Notes under the pieces: model-generated | The model's database searches: none | What the model was told of the DNA's origin: nothing | What the model saw: only the letters and a program-made list of their open reading frames with translations | Origin: Perilla frutescens | Lineage: Eukaryota; Streptophyta; Magnoliopsida; Lamiales; Lamiaceae | Length of the DNA: 64,000 nt | Assembly (NCBI GenBank): GCA_026008535.1 | Contig: BRKX01000018.1 | Location: 17,616,088-17,680,087, forward strand | Direction: 5' to 3' | Position numbers and translations under genes: made by a program | Shown here: positions 24,441-37,685 of the stretch, in pieces | How positions within the stretch are numbered: position 1 is the stretch's first letter | Layout of the letters: every line of letters begins with the position of its first letter

Positions 24441-24820
24441 TGTGTGTATTAAATGAGAACCAATCCTTTAGGTGTAAACTATAAACCATTTATAACCATT
24501 AGATGAATACAAATGAGTGGTCTGGATGAGTTTACTATTTAATGTCTTTTAATTTTTCATGCGCTTTTCTTTCCATTAAGGGTAAGATAGGGATTGTTCT
24601 ATACATCATTAAATGATTTGGCATATCAATAAGTAGTTTTATTTCTTTTTTTTTTCTCATCCACTACTATCATGATTATCACCATTATTATGAAATATAT
24701 TTGCTAATTATAATTTATAAGACCCATTTTTTGTTTGTTTTTCCCTCATTACTTTTTTTTCGGCATTTTTTCCTTTCATCAACACTACTCTTTTTTTTTG
24801 TATTCATTAACAATTATTAT

Positions 24821-24862
<42 letters not shown>

Positions 24863-25790
24863 ATTTAATTAATTTTGTTCCCCCACTACTTACATCCATA
24901 TCAGTTTCTTCAATAAAAAAAAAACTCTCTTGTTTCAACTATAAAAGATTCACTGAAAATTGTACCTCATATTACTGACATTCATTATTGATCATGAAGA
25001 TGATTTCATCAGTGATAGATAATTCAGGTATTAATAGAGTTTATTTCATAAATTATGTTGTATATCATGATTTATATGTTGTTCGTGTTAAATTAACTGG
25101 CTTAATGTTGTTGTCATTGTTCTTCGTAATACAAAAAATCAAAACAATATTTAATAGTTGGCACGTTGTTGTTGCTTATTTTGTGTTTTCTTATTGCATA
25201 TTCAATACATAATTGTTTCTCTTCAATGCTTAGTTAGTTTACAGTTATTACTTTTAATTATTAGCAAGTGAGGTTATAATGAAGAAGCCAGTAATTTTAA
25301 TTATTCATATTTTCAATATCGTCGTATTATTCACTTGAGCACTCTTGCTACCTGGATTTTAATATCATTTTTATACTTTGTATTATAATTTTTTTATAAA
25401 GTCCCACATGAGAACTTGTATTGAAAGTATAGGGTATAACCATTGAAGCTATTACAAATAAGCAATACTTTATTCGTCCCAACACCTCTTTTGTTGTGTG
25501 ATTATGAATATGCAGATAGCAATAATTTTACATAACTCAAGCAACATATTAATATATACTAAGCATTAAGAAAGTTATCAAATATAATATCAAACAATAA
25601 ACAATTGATCTAAGCATTAAAATACAATAAAGAAAGCATTATATTGCATCTGCTTAAGCATTCACTAAACAACAGGTTAACTAAATTATATCAATATCAT
25701 TGCTTATATAGCATGGATTCAATGCTTAATAAATTCAAATACATTGTCATAGATAAAAACAAAAAATAAATACTGAAGCCATAAATTTAA
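24441..25790. mobile_element. Possible second GAGAACCAAT-type DNA element
   Basis: The left part (24455-24500) has AAATGAGAACCAATC followed by a TTATAACCATTAGATG block, similar to the TIR of the element at 2495-4413. At 25401-25420 there is TCCCACATGAGAAC, a plausible right-end counterpart. TGCTTA/TAAGCATT words recur at 25220-25800. The ends could not be fixed. An AC/AT microsatellite lies at about 24820-24863. Confidence 0.3.
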
Positions 25791-25948
25791 TAAATGCTTA
25801 GATGCAATAGTTGTGAAAACTTCATTTCCATAACAATACATTTTTTTTTCTCAGTCATGTCTGTAATTGTGACAACTAATTCATCTGGAATGATCTTACT
25901 GATAAGTTTCGAAAAAGCATCAGTTCCAACGTTCGTTGATTTTGATGA

Positions 25949-26334
25949 TCATTTGCCTTTATCATTTTTTATTTTAGCATTTGATATTCGAGCAGAAGGC
26001 CTCTTTGTAGCTGCAATGGAGATCAATAATGCATAAACAAACTATCAAATATTAAGCCCTCGTGTAATCATTACATCAAAAACACACATATTAAGCTACA
26101 AAATCACACAAACTAAGCAACAAGATCAAAATACTTGTTTATCATACTTCAAGTTCAGAGCAGAAAATATATATATATAAAAAGCAATGATAAACACATG
26201 ATAAACTATACAATAACACATATTACACACACACACACACACACACGAACGCACGCAGCAAGGTTAGAATACTTGTTAACCATACTTCAATTTCAGAGTA
26301 GCACATTATACTTAAAAAAGCAATAAACAAACAC

Positions 26335-26409
<75 letters not shown>

Positions 26410-27506
26410 TGTCATATTAGATTACATCTATAACTTGGATAACACGCCATAATCATAATCTTTTTGGAAAAATATAAAAATGTAAATATTACCTATAAAT
26501 TTTTAATTCAAATCTATAAATTACAACAAAAACATATAGATATTAAGCTACAAAATCACATATATTAACCAAGTAGGTCGAAATACTTATTTACCATACT
26601 TCAAATTCAAAGCAGCAAATGTATACTTAAAAAACAATAAAAAAACTAATGTTAAATTGTACAATAACACAAATTATGTACACACCCACACACAAATTAA
26701 TTAGTTTCCATCATTAAAAAAATAATAAATGATATGTCATATTAGATTACAACTATAATTCGAATAATACACCGACATCACAATTAATCTCTTTGGAAAA
26801 ATAATATAAACATATACATGTTGTCTGTGAATATTCAATACGAATCTATAGATTACATTAAAAATGCACATTACATTGAATCATTAAATTTACACAGGTA
26901 TAAACATCAAACATACATTTTAAAAGCACAATAAAATAGCTCAATTGGAGATTGCAATAACTAATTACTCAACATAATATTATTAAATCATCCATTAACC
27001 ACTAAAATTCAATGAATGATTACTTCAGAACTATTTTTTTTGCAATACATATATAATTGTAATAGAATAAAATTATTGCTCGTAAAACATAAACTCACTG
27101 CTACACTAACTAAAAACCACTGCTATATACAACATACAAAATAGCTAATAAAATCATTTACCTATGTATAAAATCGTTGTTTATATAATATAAATTCAAT
27201 GCTACCATAGTAAAAAAATATTGGTGCAAGTTTCATATAGAATTGAGATAGTTTCAACTATTGATGTATTATTCCTCATTCGATTGCTGCCAAAATTCAA
27301 ATTCAAGAGCAAAGCAACAAGATTAATCCCATAAACTATTTATCATAACGTTTAATGCAATAAAATAAACAACAACATGCACATGATTCAAGCAAAATCT
27401 AGATACTAACATACTCTATTCTTGATATGATGCATACACTAACAATTAACATTTAACCCAATATCAAAATTAAAAAAAAATAGTTACCTTCTTTGACTCT
27501 CGCCAT
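25949..27506 (-). other. Possible two-exon gene fragment, product unknown
   Basis: On the - strand an ATG at 27506-27504 opens 19 nt ending at 27488, followed by a consensus donor (AAG|GTAAC). At 26011-26013 there is an acceptor (TTGCAG|C), and the joined frame continues through residues T-K-R-P-S-A-R-I-S to a stop at 25951-25949. A second open stretch follows downstream of the stop to about 25800. The intron would be about 1.48 kb and includes an AAT microsatellite. The upstream GC-rich block (27540-27930) would be 5' leader. I do not recognise the product; it may be a captured fragment within a DNA transposon. Confidence 0.25.
26335..26409. repeat. (AAT)n microsatellite
   Basis: About 25 uninterrupted trinucleotide units. 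An AC microsatellite lies nearby at 26225-26246. Confidence 0.97.
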
Positions 27507-28010
27507 TGTTGAGATTTCAGTGCTTATGTTGCTGCAATGGAATTCCTCATCGGGATCGACTTCGTTTCTGACGGCGGCTGGATTTACTGGCGTCTCCTGC
27601 AATAAATCTCCATGGTTGCATAATCATTGCACAGGTTGCTATCACAAGCCTATCACGTTGCCTTGAAGTCTCCTGGAGTGGATTGTATTGACGTCATCAT
27701 TGCTCTTTGATGGATGGCTGTCGAGGACGGCGGTTGGTGGGGGATGGCCACTTCGTTGTTGGTAGCGTTTGGTGCAGACAGTGGCTTCAACTTCTCTCCA
27801 AGGTAGGTGCGGATGGTGGCTTGGTACAACAACGACGGAGGGGATGCCTCTCGATTGGGGGAGTTGACCGGGAGTTTACAAGTTTTCTGGGCGACGATTG
27901 GAATTCTTTAAGGATGAAGAAATCGTAATGATATGATTTTTTCAATTACTCATACAAATTGAATGATATCGTTGGGAAATTTTATAATAATATATATGTA
28001 TCTTGATACA

Positions 28011-28252
28011 CACTCCCTCCATTTCTAATAAGTGTCATTCTACCATTTTAATTTTGTTTTAAAAAAAGTGTCATTCTACAAATTTGATATAAAAAATTCA
28101 CATTTTTCACATATTTACCCTCATTTAATGAATTAAAACATCTATATTTAAGTCATTTAATGTATTCACACAAGGGTGTATTAGATAATTTAATTAGTTT
28201 ATTAATTTGTGTGCATTCATCCAAATGACATTTATATAGAAACAGAGAGAAT
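28011..28252. mobile_element. Stowaway-like MITE
   Basis: The left end reads CTCCCTCCATTTCTAATAAG and the right end, reverse complemented, reads TCTCTCTGTTTCTATATAA, both continuing into TGTCATT. The CTCCCTCC terminus and about 240-bp length are typical of Tc1/mariner Stowaway MITEs. The TA duplication is not clean. Confidence 0.7.
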
Positions 28253-28640
28253 ATTTTACAACATGTTTCCATATCAAATTTTGTACATATTTCCAATAAT
28301 ACCCTCTTATTTCCAATTTTATATAAAATTTAATAAATATTCCATTTTTCTAATCTTCAATCTACTTATCTACACCATCCATGCATACAAATTAAATAGC
28401 TAGAATTAGTTCCTAATTTACACATAAAACTTGATTTTCATTATAGTGCACCCCTATATATACCCATAATATATTATAACTGTATGTATTTGATTTGATT
28501 GGTGGGCCGATCGAATTAGCGGGTCGGACTCGATTTATATCGAAATAAATTAGTGTTGTAATCCACCGTCAACCTAGATAATGATCTGAAATTATTGTTA
28601 AGATAATGACCTGAAATGCAAAATTATGCAAGCTTAAGGT

Positions 28641-28851
28641 CAGTGGCGAAGCCATGAATTTTTTAAAATCGTACATCATTTTTTAATAACTTTCAATTGG
28701 TTACGTAATTTTCTCATTTAAAATTGGTTGTGTCATAATAATGCTCTCATAGTTAGAACATATAACTCAACATATTTAATCAAAAAAATAAACTGTGAAT
28801 TATAAATGCAATAAAAATTAACTTTAAAAAACCCAAATTGAGAATTTGAAT

Positions 28852-28890
<39 letters not shown>

Positions 28891-29190
28891 GCATAGGACT
28901 AAACAAACTATAAATAAAAAACACACAAGCATAGAACTAAACAAAATATAAAGTGAGTATATGTAAATTTTAAGTAAATCTTAATTTATTTTTAAATTTA
29001 TACGATAAAATTAATAATAAAAAATGAGAATGATAAATATATAGGGACACTTAGTACCATAAAAGTGATGCATGGAATTTAAATTTGTTAAACCTTTTAA
29101 AATTCTAAATTAAATATTTAAACTACTATATTAAATTTAATTTTTAAAAAAAATTGAGGGGGCATTGGCCCCTTAGTAGCTCCGCCACTG
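28641..29190. mobile_element. hAT-type MITE (550 bp)
   Basis: The ends are CAGTGGCGAAGCC and the complement of CAGTGGCGGAGCTA, the classical hAT terminus. The flanking octamers CTTAAGGT (28633-28640) and CTTGAGGT (29191-29198) are an 8-bp target duplication with one mismatch. The interior contains an AC microsatellite (about 28856-28889) and a short local duplication of an AGCATAG(G/A)ACTAAACAAA block. There is no coding region. Confidence 0.88.
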
Positions 29191-29198
29191 CTTGAGGT

Positions 29199-30450
29199 AG
29201 ATGTGTTTCACATACGTACGTGATTATCAGATGTCAAACATCATAATCTCTAGTACGCAATCAGATTTAATTTCTGCTGTAACAAATCTATTTTACTGCT
29301 GATCAAATCAATTTTTTTTTTTTCAATTAACGTTTGAAATATTTTCCCTCAAGAGAAAAAAAAGGCATATTGAATTGAACTCTCAACGGATGACATATTA
29401 TGGAGGTTAAAATGGTCGCTTGTTATTTGTATATATATATATATATAGTGTGGAGAATAAATATGTGTGCTCGTTTCTAGAATAATTAGGATCAAATGGT
29501 CATTTTAGGTGGTTTTTTTTAAAGCAATTCTATTTAGCTATGTGAGTGAATAATAAAAATGAGGAGTGCAGATAGAATTATTCTATACCAACTTTTCAAG
29601 AATTAAATTATAAGGCAAATGTCCACGTGATCGGCATTCGACATTTGTATATTCAATGCTTTGGGCATTTCTTTTTGCATCATCATATCATAAATATAAG
29701 AAAGTTAGGAGAATGGAATTAAATAGAATCATCATGCATTTTCGTGTCGATTTCCATTCCAGCAATTGATATCGTTCAAAATCGGGAATCATCATTTCCG
29801 ATGGAATCCATATTCCCAAAGGAAGAGAAATAGCCATTTCACCCACCTCCATGGGTTTAGCTATTCCCAATGACCAAAAAAATTAATATATGATATATTT
29901 ATACATAATCAAGTCTTATAATATTTAGAAAAATGAATAAAAAATCAAATTAAATAATTTATTATTATTATTATTATTATTTATCTTCAAAATATAATTT
30001 AAAAATGTGTTAAAATCAAATTTTGATAGCTTTTATAATTTTGTTGAAGAAAATTGAAAGTGATGCCGAAATAAATATAACATAAAAATATGTTATAATA
30101 CAATATAAAATATTTATGTATTTGATATAATTTAATATATTCAAATGAAAAATTGAAATGTTAAAGTATTTTTCTATGAAGTAAAAATATTTTTATTAAC
30201 TTATACAAATTATTATATTGTATATTGATAAATTAAATATTTTAGAATAAAGTTTTTAAATAAAATAAATAAATTATAATTTGCGAAAAAATTAGAAAAA
30301 ATCATATACTAAAAAAGAAAAATGGCGTTTAGAAATATAAAAAATAAATTAAGACATGTGTTGGTATTTATTAGCTACTACATATACTTTATTCAATTAT
30401 AAGAAGATTTAAAATTACATAAAACATTCATTATATAAGATAAAAAAAAA
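29199..30450. other. AT-rich DNA, possible Harbinger-like remnant
   Basis: No gene. The stretch 29680-29880 reads on the - strand as repeated GGAAT words (GGAATGG, GGAATAT, GGGAAT), which together with 30730-30810 resembles a plant MITE ending GGGGGTGATTGGTA. A 60-codon - strand frame there is part of it. AT microsatellite at about 29431-29450, TTA microsatellite at about 29960-29982. Confidence 0.35.
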
Positions 30451-30703
30451 TCCCTCCGTCCTATTTTGATAGGCTGATTGGAGTTTTTCACGGGGATTAA
30501 GAAAATGATTGGGAAAGACAATTGATCAAGAAACTTCCTACTATGCCTCTATTTAATTCTTTGATATTAAATTAATGCCTAATGTAAACATATTAAATAG
30601 GGGTATATATTAGCAAATTAGCTAGATATATATAGAAACATGCCTATATATCGGGACATACCAAAAAAGAAAACAAGCCTATCAAAGTGGGACGGAGGGA
30701 GTA
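30451..30703. mobile_element. Stowaway MITE
   Basis: TCCCTCCGTCCTATTTTGA at the left and, reverse complemented, TCCCTCCGTCCCACTTTGA at the right form near-perfect inverted repeats of at least 25 bp continuing through TAGGC. The length is about 250 bp and the right flank TA fits a TA duplication. The interior is non-coding. It appears nested in an older repeat that resumes at 30704-30810. Confidence 0.85.
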
Positions 30704-31067
30704 ATAATATTTCATTCCGTAGACATACCAATCATAAAAATCGTCATTCCATTCAGACCCTCATTCCATTCATACACAATTCCATTCTATCATACCAATC
30801 ACCCCCTTAATGAAATAATTAACTTACCTAGAAGGCGACTTTTACCCAATCACGCGTGGTATTAAGTTATATATATATATATATATATATATTGAAAGTA
30901 GCATAAAATTATGTAATTGACCTAACAAAAAGTAATAAAATGTGAAATTATTAAACAATTAATTATATACTAAAATAATTACAAATTAAATATTGTTTTG
31001 CAACCAAATAGTGATAATAATTAAAAAAAAATTACCTTAGGAAATATTTTAAAATACGTATTCAATA

Positions 31068-31099
<32 letters not shown>

Positions 31100-33278
31100 G
31101 CAGTATTTAGTCTACTTAATGTTAAGTTTATTTATTGTAGTTTAGCGAAAAATGAGGCAAAAGATGGCAAGGCAAATAATGAACCATATATAACATGACA
31201 AATTGGTTGAGCGGCATTTTTTCTTTTTAACAAGATAATGTCATGTGCGTGTACGTGTGTGTGTCCGCGTGTGCACATCAAATGCTATATTTGATTTGTG
31301 CCACTTTTGAAAGTTTTTCTAAGAAAGAAAATGGTGCCGCGCGCGCTTGTAATGGGAATAAATCAAATTTGAATCCATTTATTTTAGCACTAGGGAATTC
31401 CTTGTTTAAAAATTAATTTAAATAAGATAAGTAATGTTCTTCTTTTTCACATCAATAAATACTTCTTATTTCAATCAAAATTTATATATATAGATATATA
31501 ATAGGTCTCAGGCTTAATCCCTGACGTTCTCTCTCCATTCCTAATTAAAAAAAAAAAGTTCTTAGATGGGATTTTAAACGGTATTGTACGAGGAAGCTAT
31601 AGGGTAAAATGGAAGTGGGCTGCACAATATATATATTACAAATTAGTCATTCAAAATTACATATGACATTTATGCATAGGCAAAGTTGACTACCGACGAA
31701 CGTATATATATAAATGAACTCCTTATCTCAAATTAGTACTTGTTGATATTTGTCTTGACGACTATATCATGCTTGTCTGCCATTATATTTTTCCCATTGG
31801 CTTGTCTCCATTTTCATCCATTCACTCATGGACCACTACGAAATTTTGCCTTCAAATTAACCAACGGTAATAATTCAGTTTCAACCTCTATTATAAATAA
31901 TTTTACTACTAATTAAAAACCACTAAGAAAGTGCACTTATTAATTAAAGATATTTTCTAAATTTTATCTATTATCAAATGATGTATACTTTTTTTTCCCC
32001 TAAATTTAACTTTTTTGTTAATATATATAGAATAGGCTTATACAAATTAAAAACACCAAGATCCGGACAGTACCTATCAAGTTTTCAGTATATATAATTA
32101 CTGGGAAATAATAACTAATTTTTTTTTGTCTGTTATTTACCATGTCAGGTACTATTTATCTATATTCTTACTGGAAAATTATATTTGATGTAGTTAGGAC
32201 AGCAAAATTATAATCAAAATCGTACCCTTAAACTATGGATGTGAAGAAATTAGACGAAGGCTGAAGACAGGATTTGAAGGGGGCATGTTCTACTCATCCT
32301 TGTATATGATTAAGGACCCACAAATTGTGGAATTAGATGCCATTTTAGAGCCTAAATCAATCACTTTAAACCACAGCCAAAGCAAAATGCTTTCCCATCA
32401 AAATTAGATAGTTGGCCTAATTAATTGACATCGAAATCCCCCATCTTTTCACCTTTCAAGGCAGTTGGGGGATCATTTCTCACGACCCTTCTACTAATTT
32501 CTCCGTCCCCCAATCTCCTTTTTCCTCGATCTAAAATATAATTATAATTAATTAGTGCTCATTGACTGCTTAAGTGTAAATAATTTAGACAATATATACA
32601 TCGATCATGTCTTTCAAAAGAGAAAAAAAAACCCGTCTTAATTAATCACTAGTTAAGAAAAGACATTCTCACTAGTAGCGTGAACTGTTAGTACACGTTA
32701 CATATACAATATGAAACATACACGAATAATATAAGATAAGAAATTAATGTCGAATTATGATATTGACTTTTAATCTAATGGATATACTACAATTTTGGGG
32801 CATGGGGAAAATCTTTATATTCGTGCACCAACAAACAATATGAATCGTACGACCAATGGGACTCTATACTTTTATATATTATATTGGTAAATATATAAGT
32901 TAAAAGACTCAACATGTACCCGACTTCAATAGAAGGTGAAGTTTATTCCTCAAAAAAAAAAAAAAAATTGTTTGGAAAATGAACTATGTCCATCCCTTGG
33001 TACTCTTGATAATTAAAAGAATTTATAAATCTCATAAAATTAATTAGATATGGTTTTGCTAGAGGGAATTGAAGCTGCAAACAAAAATGGAAATGCCACT
33101 CTGTATGTACGTGGCCTTTTCTTAGTGGATACCGGTTGCTCTGAAATTTCTCATATTAATGGGGAGAATCTTTGATAAACTGACATTATGAGAGGGTATA
33201 TATCTAAAGTAATAATTTAAAAATGGCAACTGCCCCAACTTTTACTTTTCAAAGTGGGAAAAATTGGATATTGGCGAT
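30704..33278. other. Intergenic region upstream of MIF
   Basis: 30704-30810 is the end of the GGAATGG-type repeat, ending near a TGATTGGTA word on the - strand. The rest is AT-rich with AT microsatellites (30872-30893, 31075-31099) and shows no second gene. Distal regulatory sequences of MIF may lie here but none can be named. Confidence 0.5.
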
Positions 33279-33286
33279 ATAAATAT
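33279..33286 (+). promoter_or_regulatory. Candidate TATA box of MIF
   Basis: TATAAATA lies 212 bp before the MIF start codon. It fits the plant TATA consensus better than the alternative TATATAG at 33442-33448, which would give a leader of only about 25 nt. The choice cannot be settled without transcript data. Confidence 0.4.
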
Positions 33287-33497
33287 ACCCTATTGCTAGG
33301 GTTAGGTTAAGGTGCTCTCACTTCAAATTAGTAGTTTTGGCTTTTTACCTTTATCTTCAACCTCTTCCTTGATTCCATTTTTGACAAGAAATGTTCTTGA
33401 ATTTCATCATATAGGGAAAAACATTTTGAATTAGACACATTTATATAGTAGAAAGAAATAGGCCACGATCGAATTAGGGTTGTAGGAATTGAGAAGA

Positions 33498-33767
33498 ATG
33501 AAGAAAAGGCAAGTTGTGATAAGAAAAGAAACGTATCATCGAAGCTCAAGCAATCAGGTTGTTCGAACGGTGAGGTACGGCGAATGCCAGAAGAACCATG
33601 CAGCAAATATCGGCGGATATGCGGTGGACGGCTGCCGGGAGTTCATGGCCGGTGGCGCAGAAGGGACTGCGGCGGCCCTCAGCTGCGCCGCTTGTGGCTG
33701 CCACAGGAATTTCCACCGCCGGGAGGTCGACAGCGAAGTCGTCAGCGACAGTTCCTCCCCTTCTTGA
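33498..33767 (+). CDS. MIF: MINI ZINC FINGER (MIF) protein
   Basis: An intact 89-residue protein, the usual size for plant MIF proteins (about 80-100). It starts with the basic MKKRQVVIRK and carries one zinc-finger dimerisation domain of the ZF-HD family: VRYGECQKNHAA at residues 25-36, GGYAVDGCREFM at 39-50 and CAACGCHRNFHRRE at 63-76, with all conserved Cys and His present. There is no homeodomain, which defines MIF. Family members bind ZF-HD homeodomain partners and keep them from nuclear import or DNA binding; in Arabidopsis they affect several hormone responses, and the tomato member affects floral meristem termination. I chose ATG 33498; an in-frame TTG three codons earlier is not a plant start. 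The coding region is intronless and GC-richer than its surroundings. Which MIF orthologue it is cannot be decided here. Confidence 0.96.
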   Translation: MKKRQVVIRKETYHRSSSNQVVRTVRYGECQKNHAANIGGYAVDGCREFMAGGAEGTAAALSCAACGCHRNFHRREVDSEVVSDSSSPS

Positions 33768-34949
33768 GGGAGGAGAAGGAGTCTTCATTATTCATCAACG
33801 CTATTGTTTTGCAAAATCAAGAATGTCATTGAGTTAGATCAGCTGCTTAAAGGTCTGTTTTTTTTTTTTTTCTCAAAAATATTTAATTTCCTGGATATTG
33901 CTTGTACAAACGATTGGTTATAAACATCACTCGGAAAGTTGACCTACTATGCTGTCAAAAGGTGAATTAAGTCGGAAATATATATTGATCAAAAAGCTTA
34001 AGTCAGGGCTCGTGTTAATTTATAGTAATCTTCATAGCCTTTAAACTATCTTTAATTACTCCTCAATTATTTAGTGTATATCAGTATTCCAAATAAATTC
34101 ATATATTGTTGTCCGAATATAAGATCGATCAGCATGAATTGTCTTAGTTTCTCTGTTTGTTTTAGTTTCATTTCACCATATTCTTATTTTTCTTCAAATG
34201 TATTAGCTTGTTCAATTTAATTAAGCTCTTGGAAATGGTAATTTCTTAAGCTAAACAACATTTTAACAGATAATATATATACATATAATCCTCACCAATT
34301 AATATTCGAGTCAACCTAATTAACAGCGATTCTTCCTATTAAATTGGACAAATTAAATCTGAAGCTTTATATATATATGTAGGTTCTTGGCTGATTATGA
34401 AGAAGGAATATGATTAATTAATTGATTAATTAATTCGTGAAATAAGCTAGAAGCAACAACACCGCCTTCTTGATAGTTGATACTGCTAGTACTAGCTATA
34501 GTCTTTGAAGCCCGGGAAAGAAATGACAAAAATAGAAAGACAATTCGAAGATACATAATTTCTTGGAAATGGGTTGTTGTTCAGACAATAATAATGAAAT
34601 AAATTAAGTGATGATCAACATCTCAGACGGAGGATCATCCAACATAGGAAATCAGAAATTTAGAAGGTTATCTTGATGAATTTTGATTGCAAAAATAAAA
34701 AATAAAAAATAAAAAACAAAAAAAAAACCAGGTGTAATTGGCTGTTGTATAGGCTGCAGAGATGAAATTAATCCAGTTAAGCCGGAGAATATTATAGGGG
34801 TGATTGGTTTTGGAGCTTTTGGGGACTCTGAGGAACCAAGAGACAGGATGTGTAAGAATTCCAACTGTTCAACTAATATTTTTCTCAGCAAACAAATAGG
34901 AAGACAACATTTTATAATTTGAATAAGATCGAATCACCCTTTAATTTAT

Positions 34950-34980
<31 letters not shown>

Positions 34981-36359
34981 TTTATTAGTTAATCAACAAG
35001 ATCAGGCCCACATATCCAGTCATGTTTTCTGGCCATAATGCAGATTTCGAATTTGTTTAATCACGTAAAGTTGACTAAAGTTGAAGCTACCAGTAGTATT
35101 AATTTAACTCCTAGTACCGATCATCCATCATCTTCATGAATTTTTCTCTAGTGGGACTTATAGATATATCGATAGGTGTATATTTAAATTTTTTTTCAAA
35201 AGGTCCACAAGTTTATAAAACAAACAACAATAATTAAATACGCTGCTCCCTTTGTTTTACTTGGACACAATAAGTGGAATTGGAAGCATTCATCAAATCA
35301 ATTTTTCATAAAATAATGAAATCTATAGTTAATGAATATATATTGTGCTTCTTTCAATTTCCCATCTGAAGATTTATCTACTTTATATATAGGCTATATA
35401 TTAGAGGAAGATCACCATATAAATAGCTAGGTCTCTGAGATGGTATCATATATATGGTGTTCGAAACTACTAATGTTAGTAGCTAGTTTACTGCAATTTA
35501 TATATATATATATATATATATAATTGCAGTAACAAGCTCATGAAATATATGCATATTAATATATATGACTTGAATATATAGATTATACTTTCACTTAGGA
35601 TAAGATATACAAAATTATCTAATTTAAATTGTTAGGAAAAAATACCCCATAGATTTTAGTACGAATATTATACAAACATGTATATATATAATACTTTCTA
35701 AGAATATATAATGTATTCATTTTTAGACGATGAATGATTTTAATTTGTAATATGCTTTTATTAGACTCAAATAAGCTACGACTTGTTAATTAGATATTAT
35801 TTGATGAATCCTTATTATTTGCATTATTTAATTTCAAAGTTACGTTGAGCACATTACTCAAAACCAGTTGCAGGAAGCACATATATAATAACGAATCTCC
35901 AGACTGCACGTATATAGGATCTCATGAAACAAGAGGAAAAAATAATAATTATTAGGGTATCATGCAGTGGAGAACTCTTTGAAAAACATAATTAGCAATA
36001 AAAAAACTACAAGACAAAATTTATTTCATCGCCTAAATAAATTATCAATTAATTTGTCGGAATAAATTGGAAAATATTTCTTCAAATTCAAGCAAACTTT
36101 TTCTAGAGGGAGAAGAATCACAGTTGATTGAAATTAAAAGTAAAATTGTGTATTAAACGGCGGTTCAAATTTCTTGCTGAACTTCTTCCTATTTCATTCT
36201 GTACGTATTTCACTATCAAATTATTATTTTGATAATATTTATTATAAAATAAAAATTAATTATAACATAAATAATCATAGTCAATATTTATAAAAAAATG
36301 AATTAAAAATTATAAAATTAAATTTTAAAATAATTTAACCATAACAATGAATTATTACC
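33768..36359. other. Intergenic DNA downstream of MIF
   Basis: No second gene is seen. A T-rich run lies at about 33858-33872 in the presumed 3' UTR region. AT microsatellites occur at 34951-34976 and 35501-35522. A small element-like pair of ends (AACCAGGTGTAATTGG at about 34729 and TGATTGGTTTT at about 34801) could be a MITE remnant. A 79-codon - strand frame at 34652-34891 crosses it and is not supported. Confidence 0.5.
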
Positions 36360-37044
36360 AATCTATTCGAGTGGACGTGTTGAGAAACTTGATTACGGAT
36401 TAGACGCTGAATTTGAGATGACTTTGTGAAAGAACGACTTGAATCCAGCTGGAACGCCTTGAATGTTAGAGAAAACTACGTAGAAAATTTTTCTGCAACT
36501 TCTTAAGTTCTTTAATTAATTTTCAACTGATATGGAAGCTCTTGTTTATAGTTGTAGGGAGGGGGTCTAGGGATGACATGTCACGATCTCATTGGCTCTT
36601 GAAAATTGATATATATCTTTTGAAAGATATTTACTTATTGCCAAAAAAAACTTGATCTTTATCATATAATAATATCTTTATTATTTAAATATTTTATCTA
36701 ATTTTTGATTTCATAGGAATCCAAAACTAAATAAATATATAAAATCAATAAAAATATTATATATAATATTTAAATTTATGCCCTCTACAAATGCTCCCTC
36801 GACACTTGTTCATTGACGACTTATCGTTTGAAATGAATAAGTCTTGAAAACTAATTAGATAGTTTAAACTCGTATCAATGAGTCCTTTTCAATTTATAAA
36901 CAGTTTATAGTTATACTCGAAAGTTCTTCAAATTTGAATTTATTAGATAGTTAATACTTATATCAAGAGTCTTCAATTTGGATTTGTTAGATAATTTATA
37001 ATCGTATCAAAGAGTCTTGACCACTATTTTATTAGCAGTAAAAA
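36360..37044. other. Repeat-derived DNA with short internal duplications
   Basis: No gene. Around 36860-37020 an AGATA(G/A)TTTA..CTCGTATCAA.GAGTC-like segment recurs three times at variable spacing. Probably part of, or adjacent to, the dispersed repeat that follows. Confidence 0.35.
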
Positions 37045-37685
37045 TAACCGCAAGTGTACGGTGTAATTGTAATACGTAGTGAGCAAGAGTATCATATCTA
37101 CAGGGATTGTAATGCAAATAACAATGTGAAACTAAAACATAGACACCTCATTAATATCTAGATACTAAAATAATAGAAGAGAGAACATTAAAAATAAATA
37201 TTCAAGAACATAAACACAATTAGCTTAAATAAGACAATTAATGAAAATAATGGATTCTAGAGGAGAGTTCATACAATGAATTTTAGGACAAATTTATTGA
37301 CTACTTAACCTTATTTAATTTATCAATTGTGGAAAATCACTTAACTGTTATCAGACTGTTCTCACGAAGATATATCATAACATAGAAATAAAGTACCTTG
37401 AATATGCACTTCACTGCAGTCGGTTATTACTCACAATCAAGTACTTTGGACTTAAATTCCTATGCAACACTTTTTCACTTGGTCGATCCTTCCAAACATC
37501 ACATAAAATGATTAACCTATTTTATCTCATTAATTAATCAGTCACGACTAGAATCTTCCAATTAATTAACTAGCATACATATGCTGCTACAGTCAACATA
37601 CACATGAGAAATCCAAACTAGGAAACAAAATAACCAATGGTAACCGAAAATTATATATCAATAAATCAAACCATGAAATCCAATG
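37045..37685. repeat. Dispersed repeat family, copy 2, interrupted by element A
   Basis: It has the same ordered blocks as 10555-11360. The 5 bp CAATG at its end (37681-37685) are duplicated at 47547-47551, so copia A inserted into this repeat and its continuation lies from 47552. Confidence 0.65.

Noticed and set aside
33489..33497. Upstream TTG start for MIF giving three extra residues
   Set aside because: Plants initiate at AUG; the ATG at 33498 gives the family N-terminus.
33546..33837. Other-frame open reading frames over MIF on both strands
   Set aside because: Shadows of the GC-rich MIF coding region; no conserved domain.
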